Assembly (NCBI GenBank): GCA_015680685.1
Contig: MNCI01000556.1
Location: 1,783,731-1,847,730, forward strand
DNA length: 64,000 bases
Direction of reading: 5' to 3'
Source: Gnetum montanum
Taxonomy: Eukaryota; Streptophyta; Gnetopsida; Gnetales; Gnetaceae
The translations under genes were made by a program, and so were the position numbers. The notes under the pieces are model-generated. The model made no database searches. It saw only the letters and a list, made by a program, of their open reading frames with translations, and was not told the DNA's origin. This document shows, one piece after another, positions 32,472 through 44,868 of the stretch (positions are counted from its first letter, which is position 1; each line of letters opens with the position of its first letter).

Positions 32472-35400
32472 CTGGGCTATTCAGCTTCAGAAGGAAACAT
32501 GATAGCGTGTATCGCTTCCTCTTCCGCTGGCAAGCTACCATCCACCGATATGGACGTTAGCATGCGTACCATAGCCTCACGGTGTTCCCAAGATGTCATG
32601 AGCAGGTCGTAAAGGCTCAGTGTTGTGTTCTTTTGCTTGAGAGCCTATTTGACTTGCTTAAATGCGTCGAGGAGGCCCTTCTCTTGGCTGGGTTGCTTGT
32701 TGCCCTTATCCTCTTCCATTCGGCCCAAGAGATGGATCTCTCGAGGTGGAACGGTATCAGACAAAGGGTTACTCTTTTTCTTGCCAAGAGGAGGTGGCTG
32801 TGCGTCTTTTCTCTTGTCCTGTTTCTGAGGCAGAGACGAGGGCGCAGAGGCCAAGGGTCTAGGCTTGGGGAAGTCAAGCGTAAAATGATTCCTTGTTGTG
32901 TTAACTGGCATGTCTTCTCCCTTTCGCTTGGGAGGTGATAATTGGCTAGTTTGGCTAGAGGTTTGCCCCTGCGTGAGAGGGGCGGCCTGTTGTTTTGGCA
33001 CCCTGATAATAAAGGGCGCCCTCAGTGTAGGCGCGGACGAAGCTGCGGCTTGACCATTACCATGTGACTGAGGATGAGTTTGAGAAGGTTCCCATATAAT
33101 GAAAGGCGGCCTCGAGGTTCCACTGGCTGCCGATGAAGTGGTTGGCCCTCTCTGTGAGCTGATGGGCATATGCAAGATAAAAGGTTGTCTTGGTGGTTCC
33201 TCCCGCTCGTTGTCTGTACTCACCACATTGATTGTATAATTGGCATTGTTTGCGTTTAACGGATCCTTGTATACATGCAATGTTTGGTTTTCGGGGCGTG
33301 TTGGATTACTGTCGTCTAACTTTAGATGACCTTCATCGATCATGCATTGAATATCGTCCTTCAACGTCCAACAGTAATCTATGTCGTGACCACATAGCTG
33401 GTGATAGTCACAGAAGCGATCTAGCCTGAAAGACTTCAGAACTGATGGCTCATTAGGCAAGGCTAGCGAAGGATCCTTCAGTAATTCACAGTGGCGTCTG
33501 TGACACTTCAAAGCTTCCTCGGATACCTTCTTAGGTTGAAGGTATCCTGCCACCAACAGTTGTCTTAGCACTTCAGAATGCTTCATAGGCAAGGCAGCGT
33601 ACTTTGAGCGGTCTTTACGCTCAAAGTTTGGTTTGACTGAGAGGGCCCTTCAGGGGTAGCTGTGTCTTGACTGGTGCTGGTGCCAGCCGAAGTCTCGGGC
33701 GAGGTTGTGGGCGCCTTCTTGCTCTTGTTCTTCATGCTTTCAGTCAGCGCGGCTACTGTTGTTGTTGCCGCCTTACCTTTGTCCTTGGCCTTGTTGTGGG
33801 CATTTCTATAGGCGACATACGCTGGGTCTTTGCTGGCCTCTGCAGCATCTTGGATGCTCCTAACTTGAGCGAAGGCCTAATATAAGTTACCAGGGGAAAG
33901 GTAATACAGCTTTGACTTAATAAAGTCATTGACTGCTCCTTTGAATATAGCCAGCATATGTGAGTCTGCGATTGGCACGCGGATCTCATTCAAAGTAGCG
34001 TTCTAGCACTATATAAAATTTTGGACTGGCTCAAGCGGGTCTTGTTTCACCCCCATGAGCTGATCCAAGGTGACTTCCGGCTTCAGGTTGTATTTGAAGT
34101 AGGTCACAAATTGAGTCAGCAGCTCCTCCAAGGTTGAGATGGAAGAACATGGGAGGGCTCGATACCAGTCCAAATCTTTCCCTGTCAAAGTCATTGCAAA
34201 GATTTGGATGATTGTATGGGGCCATTGTTGTAACAACAAGGACTCAGAGCGAAAGATAGCCAAATGAGCATTGGGGTCTCCCTCCCCATTATACTTGGTA
34301 AAATGCGGTAGGGACATCCCTGGCGGCAATGATAGCATGGGAACCTCTGGACTGATCGGATCATCCTGATAGAAGTTCATGATCTGAATGGTGTCAGAAC
34401 TAGCGGCTTTAAGGCATCGGACCTCCTAAGTAAGAGTCTGTATAAGTTGGAAGGCCTGATCAAGGCCCGTTGACGGGGGTGCCTGTGCAGCAGGCATGGG
34501 AGGTTGAACTGGGAGGTTCGCGCTAGGAAAGGAAAAGGAAGGGAGAGGTTGGCTAGCCGTTGGAGGGGCGGGGATCCCTGCAGGCAAGGGGGCCTGTGAA
34601 GACCACCACCTACCGGTCTGAGATGAGAGGTTAGGTGCCACCTGTTGCATGGGATAATAATAGGTATGCTGCGGGGCCACCCGCGGAACCTGAGTTATAG
34701 GTGCGCCCGATGGCTGCACACCGTATACCGCCGACTGGGTATGTTGGGCTGCAGGGTTGATCCACTAACTTACAGTAGGCTGTGGAATGTATGGCGGCTG
34801 AATAGCTGCAGTGGTTTGTTGAGCTGGGGGGGCGGAAATGTGAAAGTCTGCGCTAGGCGCGTCGTTGATATGGCATGGGGTTGTACTTGCGGGATAAAGT
34901 AGGGTGCGGTGGTTGCGGGAACCACCGCCGAGATGCTAAGTATTCGGTGTGATGAAACTGCCCCCGTGTTATTGTGTGGTATCTGTATGTGCAGCCTGGA
35001 AGGCTGCATAGTGGCTCGTGGGACGACGGGGATATTTGTCTGGGTGGTCATGGTCAGGTTTAGAGGAGCTGCCCCTCCGTTGGTCGGGAATGATGGATCT
35101 AAGTAAGTATGGGGGCTCAAAGTATGAAATGAGTGCTCGGACTGGGCCTTAAGTTCATCATCTGCTTCCTCCCCATTCTAGGGCTCCATCATGGCCTGTG
35201 CAACCTGGCTCTTGGCCATGACCAGCTGCGTTATGATTTCATGTTGCTGTTCAGTCAGAGGAATAATGTCATACGTTGTTGGTTTGAAATCGTAACCCCC
35301 TCGGTGGATCATCTCAAAATTGCGTTTCGCTTCAAGCTCAGCTCGGCTGAGAGCTAGTTTTACTTGGATCTTGATGCAAATGAAATTATATTCTTCGGGG

Positions 35401-35561
35401 GTTATGGCGGTAAACGTGGGATCTTTCCCCTACAGTCTCAGTGATCGACGCGATGGTCCCACTGCACCCGGTGTCGGTCCAGTGATAGCGATAGGGTTCC
35501 CAGACGTGGTACCCAAATCAAAAGGGACCATGGTGCTTGTGGTTGTGTAAAAGGCATCCAT
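32472..35561 (-). pseudogene. E5 gag, with several stops
   Basis: Starts at ATG 35561 (MDAFYTTTST), 240 bp from the 5' LTR. The N-terminal third is Pro/Gln/Ser/Thr-rich low complexity (frames 35120-34770 and 34719-34426). The capsid core is in 34380-34009: SLPHFTKYNGEGDPNAHL, MTLTGKDLDWYRALP and LEELLTQFVTYFKYN, the plant retrotransposon gag pattern. The frame 33592-32645 carries FCDYHQLCGHDIDYC, a Cys/His knuckle typical of Tat-type gags, followed by a Pro/Ser-rich linker to the protease. Stops and shifts separate these blocks. The product would package element RNA. Confidence 0.8.
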
Positions 35562-35781
35562 TTGATCAAGGTGATTAATAGTGACTACTAACTGGATCTA
35601 AAAGATAGCTGGCGATAAGATCACAAATAGGCTTTCTACCTTGTAGGATTCCAAAGGAATCGTTCCTGAGACCGATCTACACCACGCGTCTTATCGTAAG
35701 CTTCCTTGGAGGTATTACGGTTACGATTTAGGGTATAGATCGCTAACAGGGCCACCCGAAAAAGATGGATCGGAGCCTAAT

Positions 35782-35800
35782 GGCCCTCCTTCTAGCACCA
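35782..35800 (-). other. E5 primer-binding site
   Basis: On the element strand TGGTGCTAGAAGGAGGGCC, six bases after the 5' LTR. It has the look of a tRNA 3'-end complement beginning TGG; the tRNA cannot be assigned without a search. Confidence 0.65.
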
Positions 35801-35806
35801 AAAAAC

Positions 35807-37243
35807 TGTAACGATGGAAAACGTCAGCAGCTGGAAAATACCAAACAAAAATTCCATGTACACAGTTTTAACCACGGATCCGCGCGAGGGCAATGCTAGA
35901 AAAAAATGAATCCGCGGCGCCCTGAACGGTCTTGTCTATCAGACAGGGACTTACTATCAGTAAAAACGATGCAAATGTTCTGTGGATTGGTGTGATTCGG
36001 TGAATCACAAACAGAGGCGAAAACAGTTTAGATGAATTGCAACAACGACAACGATATCGTGAAAAGGGGTGGCCAATACGGGAGAAACGCGTGTTCTTTA
36101 AGATCTACGCTTTGACTTGCAGAATGTGTGTATTGTATATTACGTTACAACGGGGAGATCCCGACTAATTGATATGAGATAGGCACAAACCAACAAGAAA
36201 ACTGTCCAGGCAGAAATCCGATCTACCTTGTAGGCCAAAGATGAGATGCAAGGAAGGTTGAGCCCTGACGTCTATTGATCAACTGTTTCTAACCAATAGA
36301 ATCTGCAAACCATCAGGATGATCTCACGATCTTTGATCTACTTCTTTGCTTTGGGTAGCTTCTGCCCGGGTCCGCCAACGACCGCTAATGGAGAAAGTTG
36401 TGTCTTCCCCAAAGGAATGATCGCCCTTGCTGCTGATGCTTAACGGACTGTGCTATGCTTCTGCTGAAAGGAGATGCTGTTAAGAATTGTCCAAGCGCTG
36501 CCCTCTGTATCCCTGCTCTTATTCGCTTGCCTGCCAACTTGCCGAATTTTTGCCAACCCTTGTATCTTTGTCCATCAGGATATTTATAGGCTGCGATGTC
36601 CTGTGAAAAGGCGCAATCCTGATGACGTGTGCCCCGAATGTTTCAGGTACTGTTAACCATTTTGTGTCAAACTGTGACTATGCATAATACGCTTGCTTGC
36701 GTATTGTGCGTGTAAAAAATAGATGTGCATTTGGCCTGCTTCAGCTTTCTTTGAGCTATATTACGCTCATTCACGCTGCGTTGCGTATATGAGCGTAGTG
36801 TATACAAGTTATGTACGCTTGCTTACGCAGCCGCGCGTAATGAGCGTATCGTAACATGAAATAATTAGTGCAAGTTATTTACGCTCTCTTACGTAGCCAC
36901 GCGTAATGAGCATAAAGAAACATGAAATAATGAATACAAGTTGTTTTATGCTCCCTTACGTAGCTGTGCGTAATGAGCGTAAACAACATTCCAATCTTGG
37001 CGATGCGTTACGCTCGGATACACAACGTTGTGTAACGTGCGTAAGATAAATTGACCGCATGCCAAAAGAAAGGGCTTGACCTGTTGCACTTTTTCTGGAT
37101 TTCTGCCCTTGACTGTTTTGAGGCTCGTTACACTGCCGTGCGTAACAGACCGTAAATTTTTCTTTGATTAGAAGCTGATACGCGCTCTCGCCTGAATTGC
37201 GAATCTTTGCCTGAGGCCGACTCGCAATTTTCACGGTCTTTCA
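35807..37243 (-). repeat. E5 5' LTR (1437 bp)
   Basis: Direct copy of 19948-21384, with a TATA box at 36581-36589 and the same palindromic array. Ends TTTCA followed by the ACCTC duplication. Confidence 0.92.
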
Positions 37244-37248
37244 ACCTC
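37244..37248. repeat. Target-site duplication of E5, right copy
   Basis: ACCTC, identical to 19943-19947. Confidence 0.9.
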
Positions 37249-38300
37249 AATCTACCACAAAAAGAACATCTAATGACATTAAATGTGCTAGATGATAATG
37301 CACAAGTAGTCCTAATAATGAATGAAGTGCATAAGGCACACTTCAAACAAAGTCATGATGTACAAATCAGAAGAGTTAAATTTCAACCTAGCAATAAGGT
37401 ACCTTACTAGAATCCCAAACATGTACAACAATGCACTAAGTTTCAAACACTATGGAAAGGACATTACATCATTCATTCAAATTTTCTTTCCATTTTCATG
37501 ATCATTTTCTACCCTTCATGTCTAGAAAAATTTCTATTAATGAACATCCAACAAGATAAGCCATTCTTCGAACTTAGAGTAATCAACAACACTAACACCT
37601 CAAGGAAAGAGCAAGCATGCTCTATTTTTTGGATCTCCTCCTCTTAACTTACTTGTGGGAGAGGTGGTCATCCATACTAATATCTTGTGAGGGTTAATCC
37701 ATTTTCACACCTTTTTTTTATATTTTTCTTTATATGTTTTTCATTTTCTTGAATATTTTATCAATTATTATATATATATTTTTTATTTGTTTTAATTTCT
37801 TATTTGTTAATTTTTTCTTGTTTTAATTTATAGGAAATATTTGATATTGCCATTACTACTGGAAGTTAATTAATGCTACCATAAATGTTATGATTGGTTC
37901 ACTCAATGGCCAAATTTTATTTGTGAATTATATCCTCAATTAACAAGCTATTGATTTTTTGATGGTATTAGGTAGTGAGTCCATGACATTCAATCATTCC
38001 ATTTATTCCATGGAGGCTCTACATCATAGGATCATGAGATTCTTCCAAATTTAAACTAAAATTAATCAATGAGTTTGCTACTTAATAGACTCAGAATAGG
38101 CCAAGAAGGAATGGAACAGGATGTGAGCTTAAGGGAATTTCTTGTATCTTCTTCTCAACTTCTTATGCAATTTTTATGATTTTTCATCATTATTATATCA
38201 CCATTCTTATCATCGATCAATAAACATGAGCATGCCTATGTATGGTGTGATTTCCATGATAAAAAAGAAGAAAAAATTAAAAAAAAATGAGAATTCAAAG
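37249..38300 (+). pseudogene. E3 integrase C-terminus and 3' region, resumed after E5
   Basis: The frame 37207-37410 includes, after the LTR end, LNVLDDNAQVV and a basic tail with VKFQPSNKVPY. This fits the segment after the integrase core where Athila-like elements have LNELDE and, further on, a FKEGD-type motif. Sequence across the E5 junction joins without loss or gain once one ACCTC is removed. After about 37450 no coding is seen. Confidence 0.6.
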
Positions 38301-39299
38301 CACATAATGTAGACATAATAATGCGCTACATGCACTAGTTATGGGGCTAGAAAGACATGCTACCCATGATTGAAGGCACCCCTCTAACTAAGGCCCTTCA
38401 TTCCTTCTTCTCTTTCCTTTTTCTCTTGGAGTGGTGATTGTCCTTTAGGAATTGTCATGAACGTATGATGGTCAAAGGAAAAGGATATGTCAATGTGAAG
38501 TTACTAAAAGTGAAATGGACTTGGTCTCAACTGAGAATGGAATGGTATCAAATCATCTTAATCACAGACTTCATAAGGATCTCATGTGCCTTAGATGTAG
38601 ATAACCTATCCACCATTCTCTATTTACCATCATTATCAACTCATAAAATACCACCTCACTACCTCATATCATGGTCAATTAATATGTTTGTTATGATGAT
38701 CACATATTCCTAAGATGATTTGTTAATTAAATAGGGGGTTTAACTCAAAATGACCTTTAGTCATCCTTAGTGCCTATGGACTCCTTGTGATGATAAAAAA
38801 CAAGGGATTCAAAGGAATAAGCCTAATTTGGAGAGGATAGACTTGCATTTCCTTTAGTCTACCTCAAGTTGAAATTCCTATCCATCAATTGTTTACATAA
38901 TCAATCCCATCTACTTGCATTCAACACCAAGTTTTGCTTTATTTTGGCACCTTAACTTCATCCAAATCTACTCGAATCTCTTCTCTTAAGTCAACATAAC
39001 CCTTTTCTATTTTATTGTCATCATTCTGCATCTTTCTCACTTTCATTGGGTTCTTGTTTCATCCCAAAACTTTCCAAACTTCCTCCATTTTCAAGATGCA
39101 AAAGATTACTACAAATCACTTTGTCAATGCAACCTTATCAATGCAGCTAGACTACTCAACATAGCCCCATTGACATAGCCTATCAACATCAATCACATGC
39201 CTCAATTACACTTTAAAATACGAGATATGGACCATCACAAATATAATTGGAAAGAGAACAACTTGTAACCATACCTAACAAACTAACCATACCTAACAA
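38301..39299. other. Region after E3 pol, no gene recognised
   Basis: Possibly the 3' part of E3 or E4. Words such as GCCCCATTGACATAGCC at 39160-39180 recall the U3 of the E2 and E3 LTRs, but no clean LTR copy could be drawn. Confidence 0.35.
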
Positions 39300-39399
39300 A
39301 CTAGATACTTTGCTAGTCCAATCCACCTATTACAATTAAGTCACTAATGAATACTTGTGATTTGTATAATTAAAAGTAGGAACTACATTACAACTCATG
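39300..39399 (+). repeat. LTR-end remnant pairing with 1-142
   Basis: Shows ATTACAATTAAGTCAC, TACTTGTGATTTGTAT and ends CAACTCATGA, in the same order as in 50-142. It may be the 3' LTR end of E4. Confidence 0.35.
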
Positions 39400-40425
39400 A
39401 GCCTAGTTTAATGAGTTTGAGTACCAAGTTTAAGATTGTCAACATTGATGGTACTAAAAAAAATTCACTTAAGGTGTCAATATTGTACATTTTTTATGTT
39501 TCAAAGATTCTTTTTAACTATTACATATGTAATCAAAAGTGCTTTGCTAAATCCCATGTTGACTTTAAATTTGTTGTAGTTAAAATAATTGGCTGAAAAA
39601 TATCATCCAATACTTGTGTAATATAGAAAATTGTTCTTTGATTCTTACTACAACTCCTAATTACTAAATTAAAAATATTTTATACTTGTGATTTTATTAT
39701 TGATTTTATCATTTTTATTTTAGGATTTTGAGCAAACTACAACTACTATGACTTGTGGTCCACTCATGCTAAACAAAAATTTGAATATTGTACCCACTTC
39801 CTATTAACACTAGTGTACAATGTCACTATATGCATGAAGATAAAAGTTATAAAGTCAAAATACTTTTATTTATTTTCTTGATTTGATGCACAAAGGTAAA
39901 TCATTTTTCCCTAGCTCACTTTTATTTTACATAAATTTTTTACTTTTTATTATGCGGAATGTCTTCTTAAATTTGTAAATATGAGCCTAATCATGGATTT
40001 AGTGACTTTTTTTACTACAATAAAATTCTTATTACAAATTTCCTCCAAGAATTACTTTGTTCCTGCACCTATTCATATTCCATAAAGCATTTATTTTCAC
40101 ACCATCAACAAGCTTCATTATTACCAAACTAGTTTACCATTTCATCAATTCCAATTAATCTTATCAATAACCATCTCTTGTATCCATCATTTAGACTCAA
40201 CAAGTTTAGTATTTGATCTAGCATTCACATTATTGACTTTTGTTTTAATTTTTTTATAGGTTTCCAACATCAAAGTCATCCAATCAAGAAATTCAAAGAT
40301 CAACTATATAAGTTTGATTCAATTTTTTGTTTTTGTCAAGTAAGAAACTCTAAGATCCTCATTTAAGAAATTTCATCTTGTTTTGATCATAAAAATTTAA
40401 GAAACTCATAAAAAAATATAGGTTG

Positions 40426-40690
40426 ACCACAACTCATGGTCATGTCATGGTATTGGAATTTTTCATACCACAAATCCACCATGATTCATGGTATCGCTAA
40501 GATTAGTTTTCCTCATATCATAATCCATAATCAACTTGTGGTAGAATACTACAACTCATAGTCAAGTTGTGGTATTGCAGATTTTCATACCACGAGTCCA
40601 CCATGATGCATGATATTGCTAAGATTAAGTTTTCTCATACTACAGCTCGAAGTCAACTCATGGTGTTAACCATGACTCGTAGTTGATATA
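40426..40690. repeat. Two tandem units of about 125 bp rich in ATGACTCATGGT words
   Basis: The blocks beginning near 40426 and 40549 share, in order, CATGGTATTG, TTTTCATACCAC, CCACCATGATTCATG, GCTAAGATTA and TTTTCTCATA. Looser copies of ACCATGACTCATGGT continue to about 40990. Confidence 0.55.
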
Positions 40691-41397
40691 AAATTGTCAA
40701 CTATTATCCATGGTTGCTTTGTGGTTCATAACTCTCTTAAGGAAATTTTACCATGTCTCATGGTAATCTCATGATGCATTGACCAAAACTCATAGTCCAC
40801 TTGTTGTAAACATTTGAATAATGTAAATTTACCATGACTTATGGTAAAGTCATGAAACAGTAACCATGATTCATGATGAAGTCTTAGTATCCTAAAAAAA
40901 TGTTAATCTTTCTTTCCAACCAAACCATAACTTATGCTATAATACAATAGGTCATAATATCCTAGATCATGACTCATGGTCAACAAAAATCATAATTTTG
41001 ATGAATCATGAAGTATTCAATTAGAAATTTTCATCAAATAATCTAACACTTCCAATACATGGTGTGACTTATAGTGGCCCATTTAATATGAAATTAACCT
41101 CTTGTCTTACTCATCCTCTTTCTTGAGGGTACCTTGATGTTTCCATGTACTTGATAAAGTGGTACTCCAATCCTTGTATAATGTAGAGAAGTGCACTTTT
41201 AATAAAGTGGTACTCCAATCCTTTATATGTTTAAAAGAAATTTCCCTTTTTTCCTCTTTTTCTTATAACTATCCTTTTTTAAAACATGCCGATCCAACAT
41301 ATTTCCTGACCAGTTAAACACTGATTAAAACTTGAAAGCATATCAAAATTCTATACATCAAATATGGCTGCCAAGTGCCAAGTAAAGAAAGTTTAGA

Positions 41398-42075
41398 AAG
41401 TTTCAAACTCCAAACATAAGAAAATGAAGAAAAACAAAAAAAAAAAAACAAAAAACAAAAAACAAAATTCACGATGCAAATAAATTTCGGTTTCAATCAC
41501 ATTAGAATAAGAGTGATTGAACGATTCAGGATTCCATGCATTTCCCCATCCTTTGATGTCATTCCTTAAATCTCCAGAATTCATAAAGTTCTGTCGTTAA
41601 AAATTTGTTTAATTATTCTGTGAAGATGGATCATTACGTTAATCCTTCTCTTCTTCTTCACGTTAGTCCTGGGATATAGCAAACACTCACAATCCATAGC
41701 CAATATTCAGGGCATTTATTCGATATCCATGTTTGTGACAAATCTTGTTTGCAGTACTGGCCAGCTTGACCTTATTTTTTTAATAATATTTTCAAAATTC
41801 ATAACATGGAGGAAGCAATATAAATTTTTATGTTTCATTCAATGACAAAATCAGATTACATTAAAAGCATGTGAAAGCCTGACAAATAAAGGAAAGTCTG
41901 CAAGTCCAAACATAAGAAAATGGCAAAAATAAAGGTTCCAAAACTCACGGTGAGAGTAAATTTCGGTTTCAATCACACTAAAATAAAAGTGATTGAACGA
42001 TTCCATGCATTTCATCATCCTTTGATGTCATTCCTTAAATCTGCAGAATTCATAAAGCTCTTTATTGAGAAATTC
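41398..42075. repeat. Directly repeated block of about 190 bp
   Basis: 41398-41600 and 41893-42075 share CCAAACATAAGAAAATG, TAAATTTCGGTTTCAATCAC, GTGATTGAACGATTC and CATCCTTTGATGTCATTCC in order. The two are separated by about 290 bp of unrelated sequence. Confidence 0.65.
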
Positions 42076-42339
42076 ATGGAGTTTGTCAAAACGTAGATAC
42101 GTATGTTATCTCTAAACCGAATATCGTTTTCAACAAAGAAAATCACAAAGACTTTACTTTAAATTAGAATTACAACTTGAAGTCGAAGGCGTTTGCCGAC
42201 ACGACCTTGAAAGAAAAAAAAATGATACGGACAAGTCAAAACTCGAAAACGTAAGAGACAAAGAACAAAAAAGCAACTATCTTTAAAGACTGGGTTTGCA
42301 TTTTGGGTCTTGTATAAAGAATAAAGATACATGTAACCA

Positions 42340-42355
42340 ACGATAATGCGCTGTT
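42340..42355. repeat. Target-site duplication of truncated LINE, left copy
   Basis: ACGATAATGCGCTGTT; matches 43138-43153 except for one base (G/A). Confidence 0.8.
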
Positions 42356-43136
42356 CCGAAACGCAGCAGCACTTTGTGAGCGAGTGTCAGGTAACCACGC
42401 AGTTCTGGCGTTGGGCGGGGCTCCGCTCCCCGGAGTTCTCGGGCAACTCGGCAACGCTGGCGGCGCTCTCGGTCCGGCACTCCCCCGCGCAAGTCCTGGC
42501 AGGGAAACTTTGGAGGCTATGGAACGAAATTGCCTCTGCAATGGCTCCTCCCGCCACCCCTGCACCTCCCATTCAGCCGCAGAAGCGAACACGGCGGGGG
42601 AGTGGGGAGATCACCTTGCAAGGCGGGACCATCCCCCTCGACGTCGCCATGGAATGTATGCGCCCTGGTCAGTGCCACGAGGCGGAGAGGCAGGATCGCA
42701 ATATTGACATTTCAGACTTTCGCGGGGAACAAAACCGAACTTTCCAATGCGAGCCTGGGTTGAGAGCGCCCCCGACAATCGCAGAGCCGGCATAGCCCAG
42801 ATCATTGACGAATACAGACGGCGCAGGGCGGAAGGGAAGGGACAGCCCAGTCAGGGCAACAATTAAGACCTGTCCACGTCTCCCGACCGGTTGCCGGCCC
42901 GGGTAGACAGGGAGACCAGGGTGGGGTTACTTCTTGCCACGGCGTGGGCTCTTCTTCTTGCCACGGCGTGGGCTCTGTTTTCTTTGGGGGGGAGTGCCAC
43001 CTTATCGTTGACGGGTGTCCTTGGCAGGGATTTCCTTGACTGGAGTGGGGCCGGCAGCCCTGGCCCGCGCTGTACCATTGTACCGCTTCGTAATTTTTGA
43101 AATTTAAAGTCGCCTGACCTTTTTTTTAAAAAAAAA
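42356..43136 (+). mobile_element. 5'-truncated L1-type LINE, plus strand
   Basis: A GC-rich insert in AT-rich DNA, bounded by 16-bp duplications and ending in an A tract (43128-43138). Its start codes for the end of the LINE zinc-binding region (ETQQHFVSECQVTTQFWRW) and FSGNSATLAALS, closely matching ETLQHFMQECHVTRQFWHT and ISGNSLTLTAL of the long LINE at 46335-51993, so both are one family. The rest is the ORF2 C-terminal tail and 3' UTR, including two tandem copies of a CTTCTTGCCACGGCGTGGGCT unit at about 42930-42970. Truncation at the 5' end is usual for target-primed reverse transcription. Confidence 0.85.
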
Positions 43137-43137
43137 A

Positions 43138-43153
43138 ACGATAATACGCTGTT
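43138..43153. repeat. Target-site duplication of truncated LINE, right copy
   Basis: ACGATAATACGCTGTT directly after the A tract. Confidence 0.8.
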
Positions 43154-43440
43154 TGTCCAGAGTAACCAACTGTTTCAGTATATTGTTTAAACTTTAAACT
43201 AGTTATATATATAATAAATATAGTTTGAATTATGTGATGAGACACTTTTACATTAGTGTATCAATTAAATTTCTTCAAGTATGAATTATGTAAACTAGCT
43301 AATTTGAATTTCCTTGTTTTTCAAAAATAAAATTATTTTACAAAAGAATAAACAGGCATAATAACTGCAAGATCTGTAACCACGATCTGCTAGATTCTAA
43401 GCCAAGTGATAAGATGAACAACAATCGAAAGCTGCACATT

Positions 43441-43582
43441 CTCAAATATATCTTGAACAGTCCTCAAACTGTGTTAAAAGGTAATACCAAAAGCACACTT
43501 TGCAAGTCAACCTCAAATATATCTTGAACAGTCCTCAAACTGTGTTAAAAGGTAATACCAAAAGCACACTTTGCAAGTCAAC
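43441..43582. repeat. Tandem duplication of a 71-bp unit
   Basis: 43441-43511 and 43512-43582 are identical, each beginning CTCAAATATATCTTGAACAG. The unit also occurs, inverted, in the right arm of the inverted repeat. Confidence 0.9.
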
Positions 43583-44093
43583 CTCACAATTTGCAAAGCA
43601 CATGTTACTTTAATACTACTGTAGCACTGTAGTCAAGCAAGCTGCAATGAAATGATTAGGTNCTGTTGTCCTCTTTTGGTAAAAAGGATAAACCTAAGGG
43701 ATTTCTGTTTTATTTTGCACTGGAATGTTGATTTAACCTTGTGTTGTCACTTGCTAATGTCATGTTCAAGCCAGTATGCGGAAGTAGCCTTTTGTTGATG
43801 CATTGTTTCAGCAAGATAAGTAAGCAAAAGTTCCACCACTCCCTCCTTTGCAATGGTGATTATTTTATCACTTCCATCAATTAGCAATCATTCCATGCCT
43901 ACCTAATCATTTCATTGCAGCTTGCTTGACTACAGTGCTACAGTAGTATTAAAGTAACATGTGCTTTGCAAATTGTGAGGTTGACTTGCAAAGTGTGCTT
44001 TTGGTATTACCTTTTAACACAGTTTGAGGACTGTTCAAGATATATTTGAGGTTGACTTGCAAAGTGTGCTTTTGGTATTACCTTTTAACACAG
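43469..44093. repeat. Perfect 192-bp inverted repeat with 241-bp loop, next to N characters
   Basis: Arm 43469-43660 is the reverse complement of 43902-44093 over its whole length, as far as I can read it. The unknown base N occurs at 43662, just inside the loop, and at 44094, just outside the right arm. The single N characters at both ends suggest a patched gap, so the repeat may be an assembly artefact; a natural hairpin or foldback element is the alternative. Confidence 0.85.
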
Positions 44094-44868
44094 NGGTCAC
44101 GACATGCCTTGGAACTAGAGTTTGAAGAGCTCAAGACCTTTTCACTTTCTTCAAATGATTGAAGATGGTTTTTCATAAATATAAATTTAAAAATTTAAAA
44201 TTTAAAAATTATGGAGGAATCTTAAAGAAAAATTTAAAGGATAACAACTTTTAGAAGAATATAAGAATGCCTCAAGCATAGCTGGAACTAGCAACTCATT
44301 GCCTAATAAGACAATCAACTAACCACTCAAGAAACCTAAAATTATAATTTTTAAAAGGAAAAATCAAAACATGATCTTCATTAATGCACTTTGTAATCCA
44401 TTTTGTTGTAAGAGAAATACTTTTGTTATAATAATTAATTTAAAAAAGGCTACAGAATGTGCAAGCTACCATCGCATTTTCTTATATCTTATGCTTTTTC
44501 TTGCAAAATTTCATGTATTTGAAATTAAAGCCATAATTTTATTACATTTGTATTTACTAGTAGATTTGAAAACATCAATAAGGAAATTACCAAGTCCTCT
44601 TAGTAATTTTTTAACAAATCAACTATGTATTCTCAAATGTAAACCTTTATATATGTATTTATTTTTAGTGCTATTTGTATTGCATAATGTAACAACCTCA
44701 TTAATTACTTATAATATTCTATAAATAATTATAAAAATGCTGCATTTTCCAAGGATTTCCATTTAACCTTAATCTAATAAACTATGAAAAAATGACAATC
44801 AAGAGCATAAATAGTAAAATAATTTGGGACGGCAAAATTCCTTACAATATATATTTATAATTTAGTTT

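Larger units (their letters stand above)
19948..37243 (-). mobile_element. E5: Tat/Ogre-like Ty3/gypsy retrotransposon carrying an antisense intron-containing gene
   Basis: A 17.3-kb element with TGTAA...TTTCA ends, ACCTC duplications and two 1437-bp LTRs. On the minus strand the order is 5' LTR, primer site, gag, protease, a 4.1-kb plus-strand gene, RT, RNase H, a second RNase H-like domain, integrase, minisatellite, polypurine tract, 3' LTR. Two RNase H domains and a capsid of the PHFTKYNGEGDP type place it in the Tat/Ogre lineage (established for that group). The coding parts carry several stops and the LTRs differ at many sites, mostly transitions, so it is not recent. It lies inside the integrase region of E3. 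Confidence 0.9.
39400..42339. other. AT-rich intergenic region with local repeats
   Basis: No gene recognised. It contains a Cat(g)actcatgg-type array at 40426-40990 and a duplicated block (41398-41600 and 41893-42075), listed separately. A-rich tract at 41430-41465. Confidence 0.5.

Noticed and set aside
42236-42592. Minus-strand frame of 118 codons with Pro/Arg-rich part
   Set aside because: Crosses the boundary of the plus-strand LINE fragment; antisense shadow.
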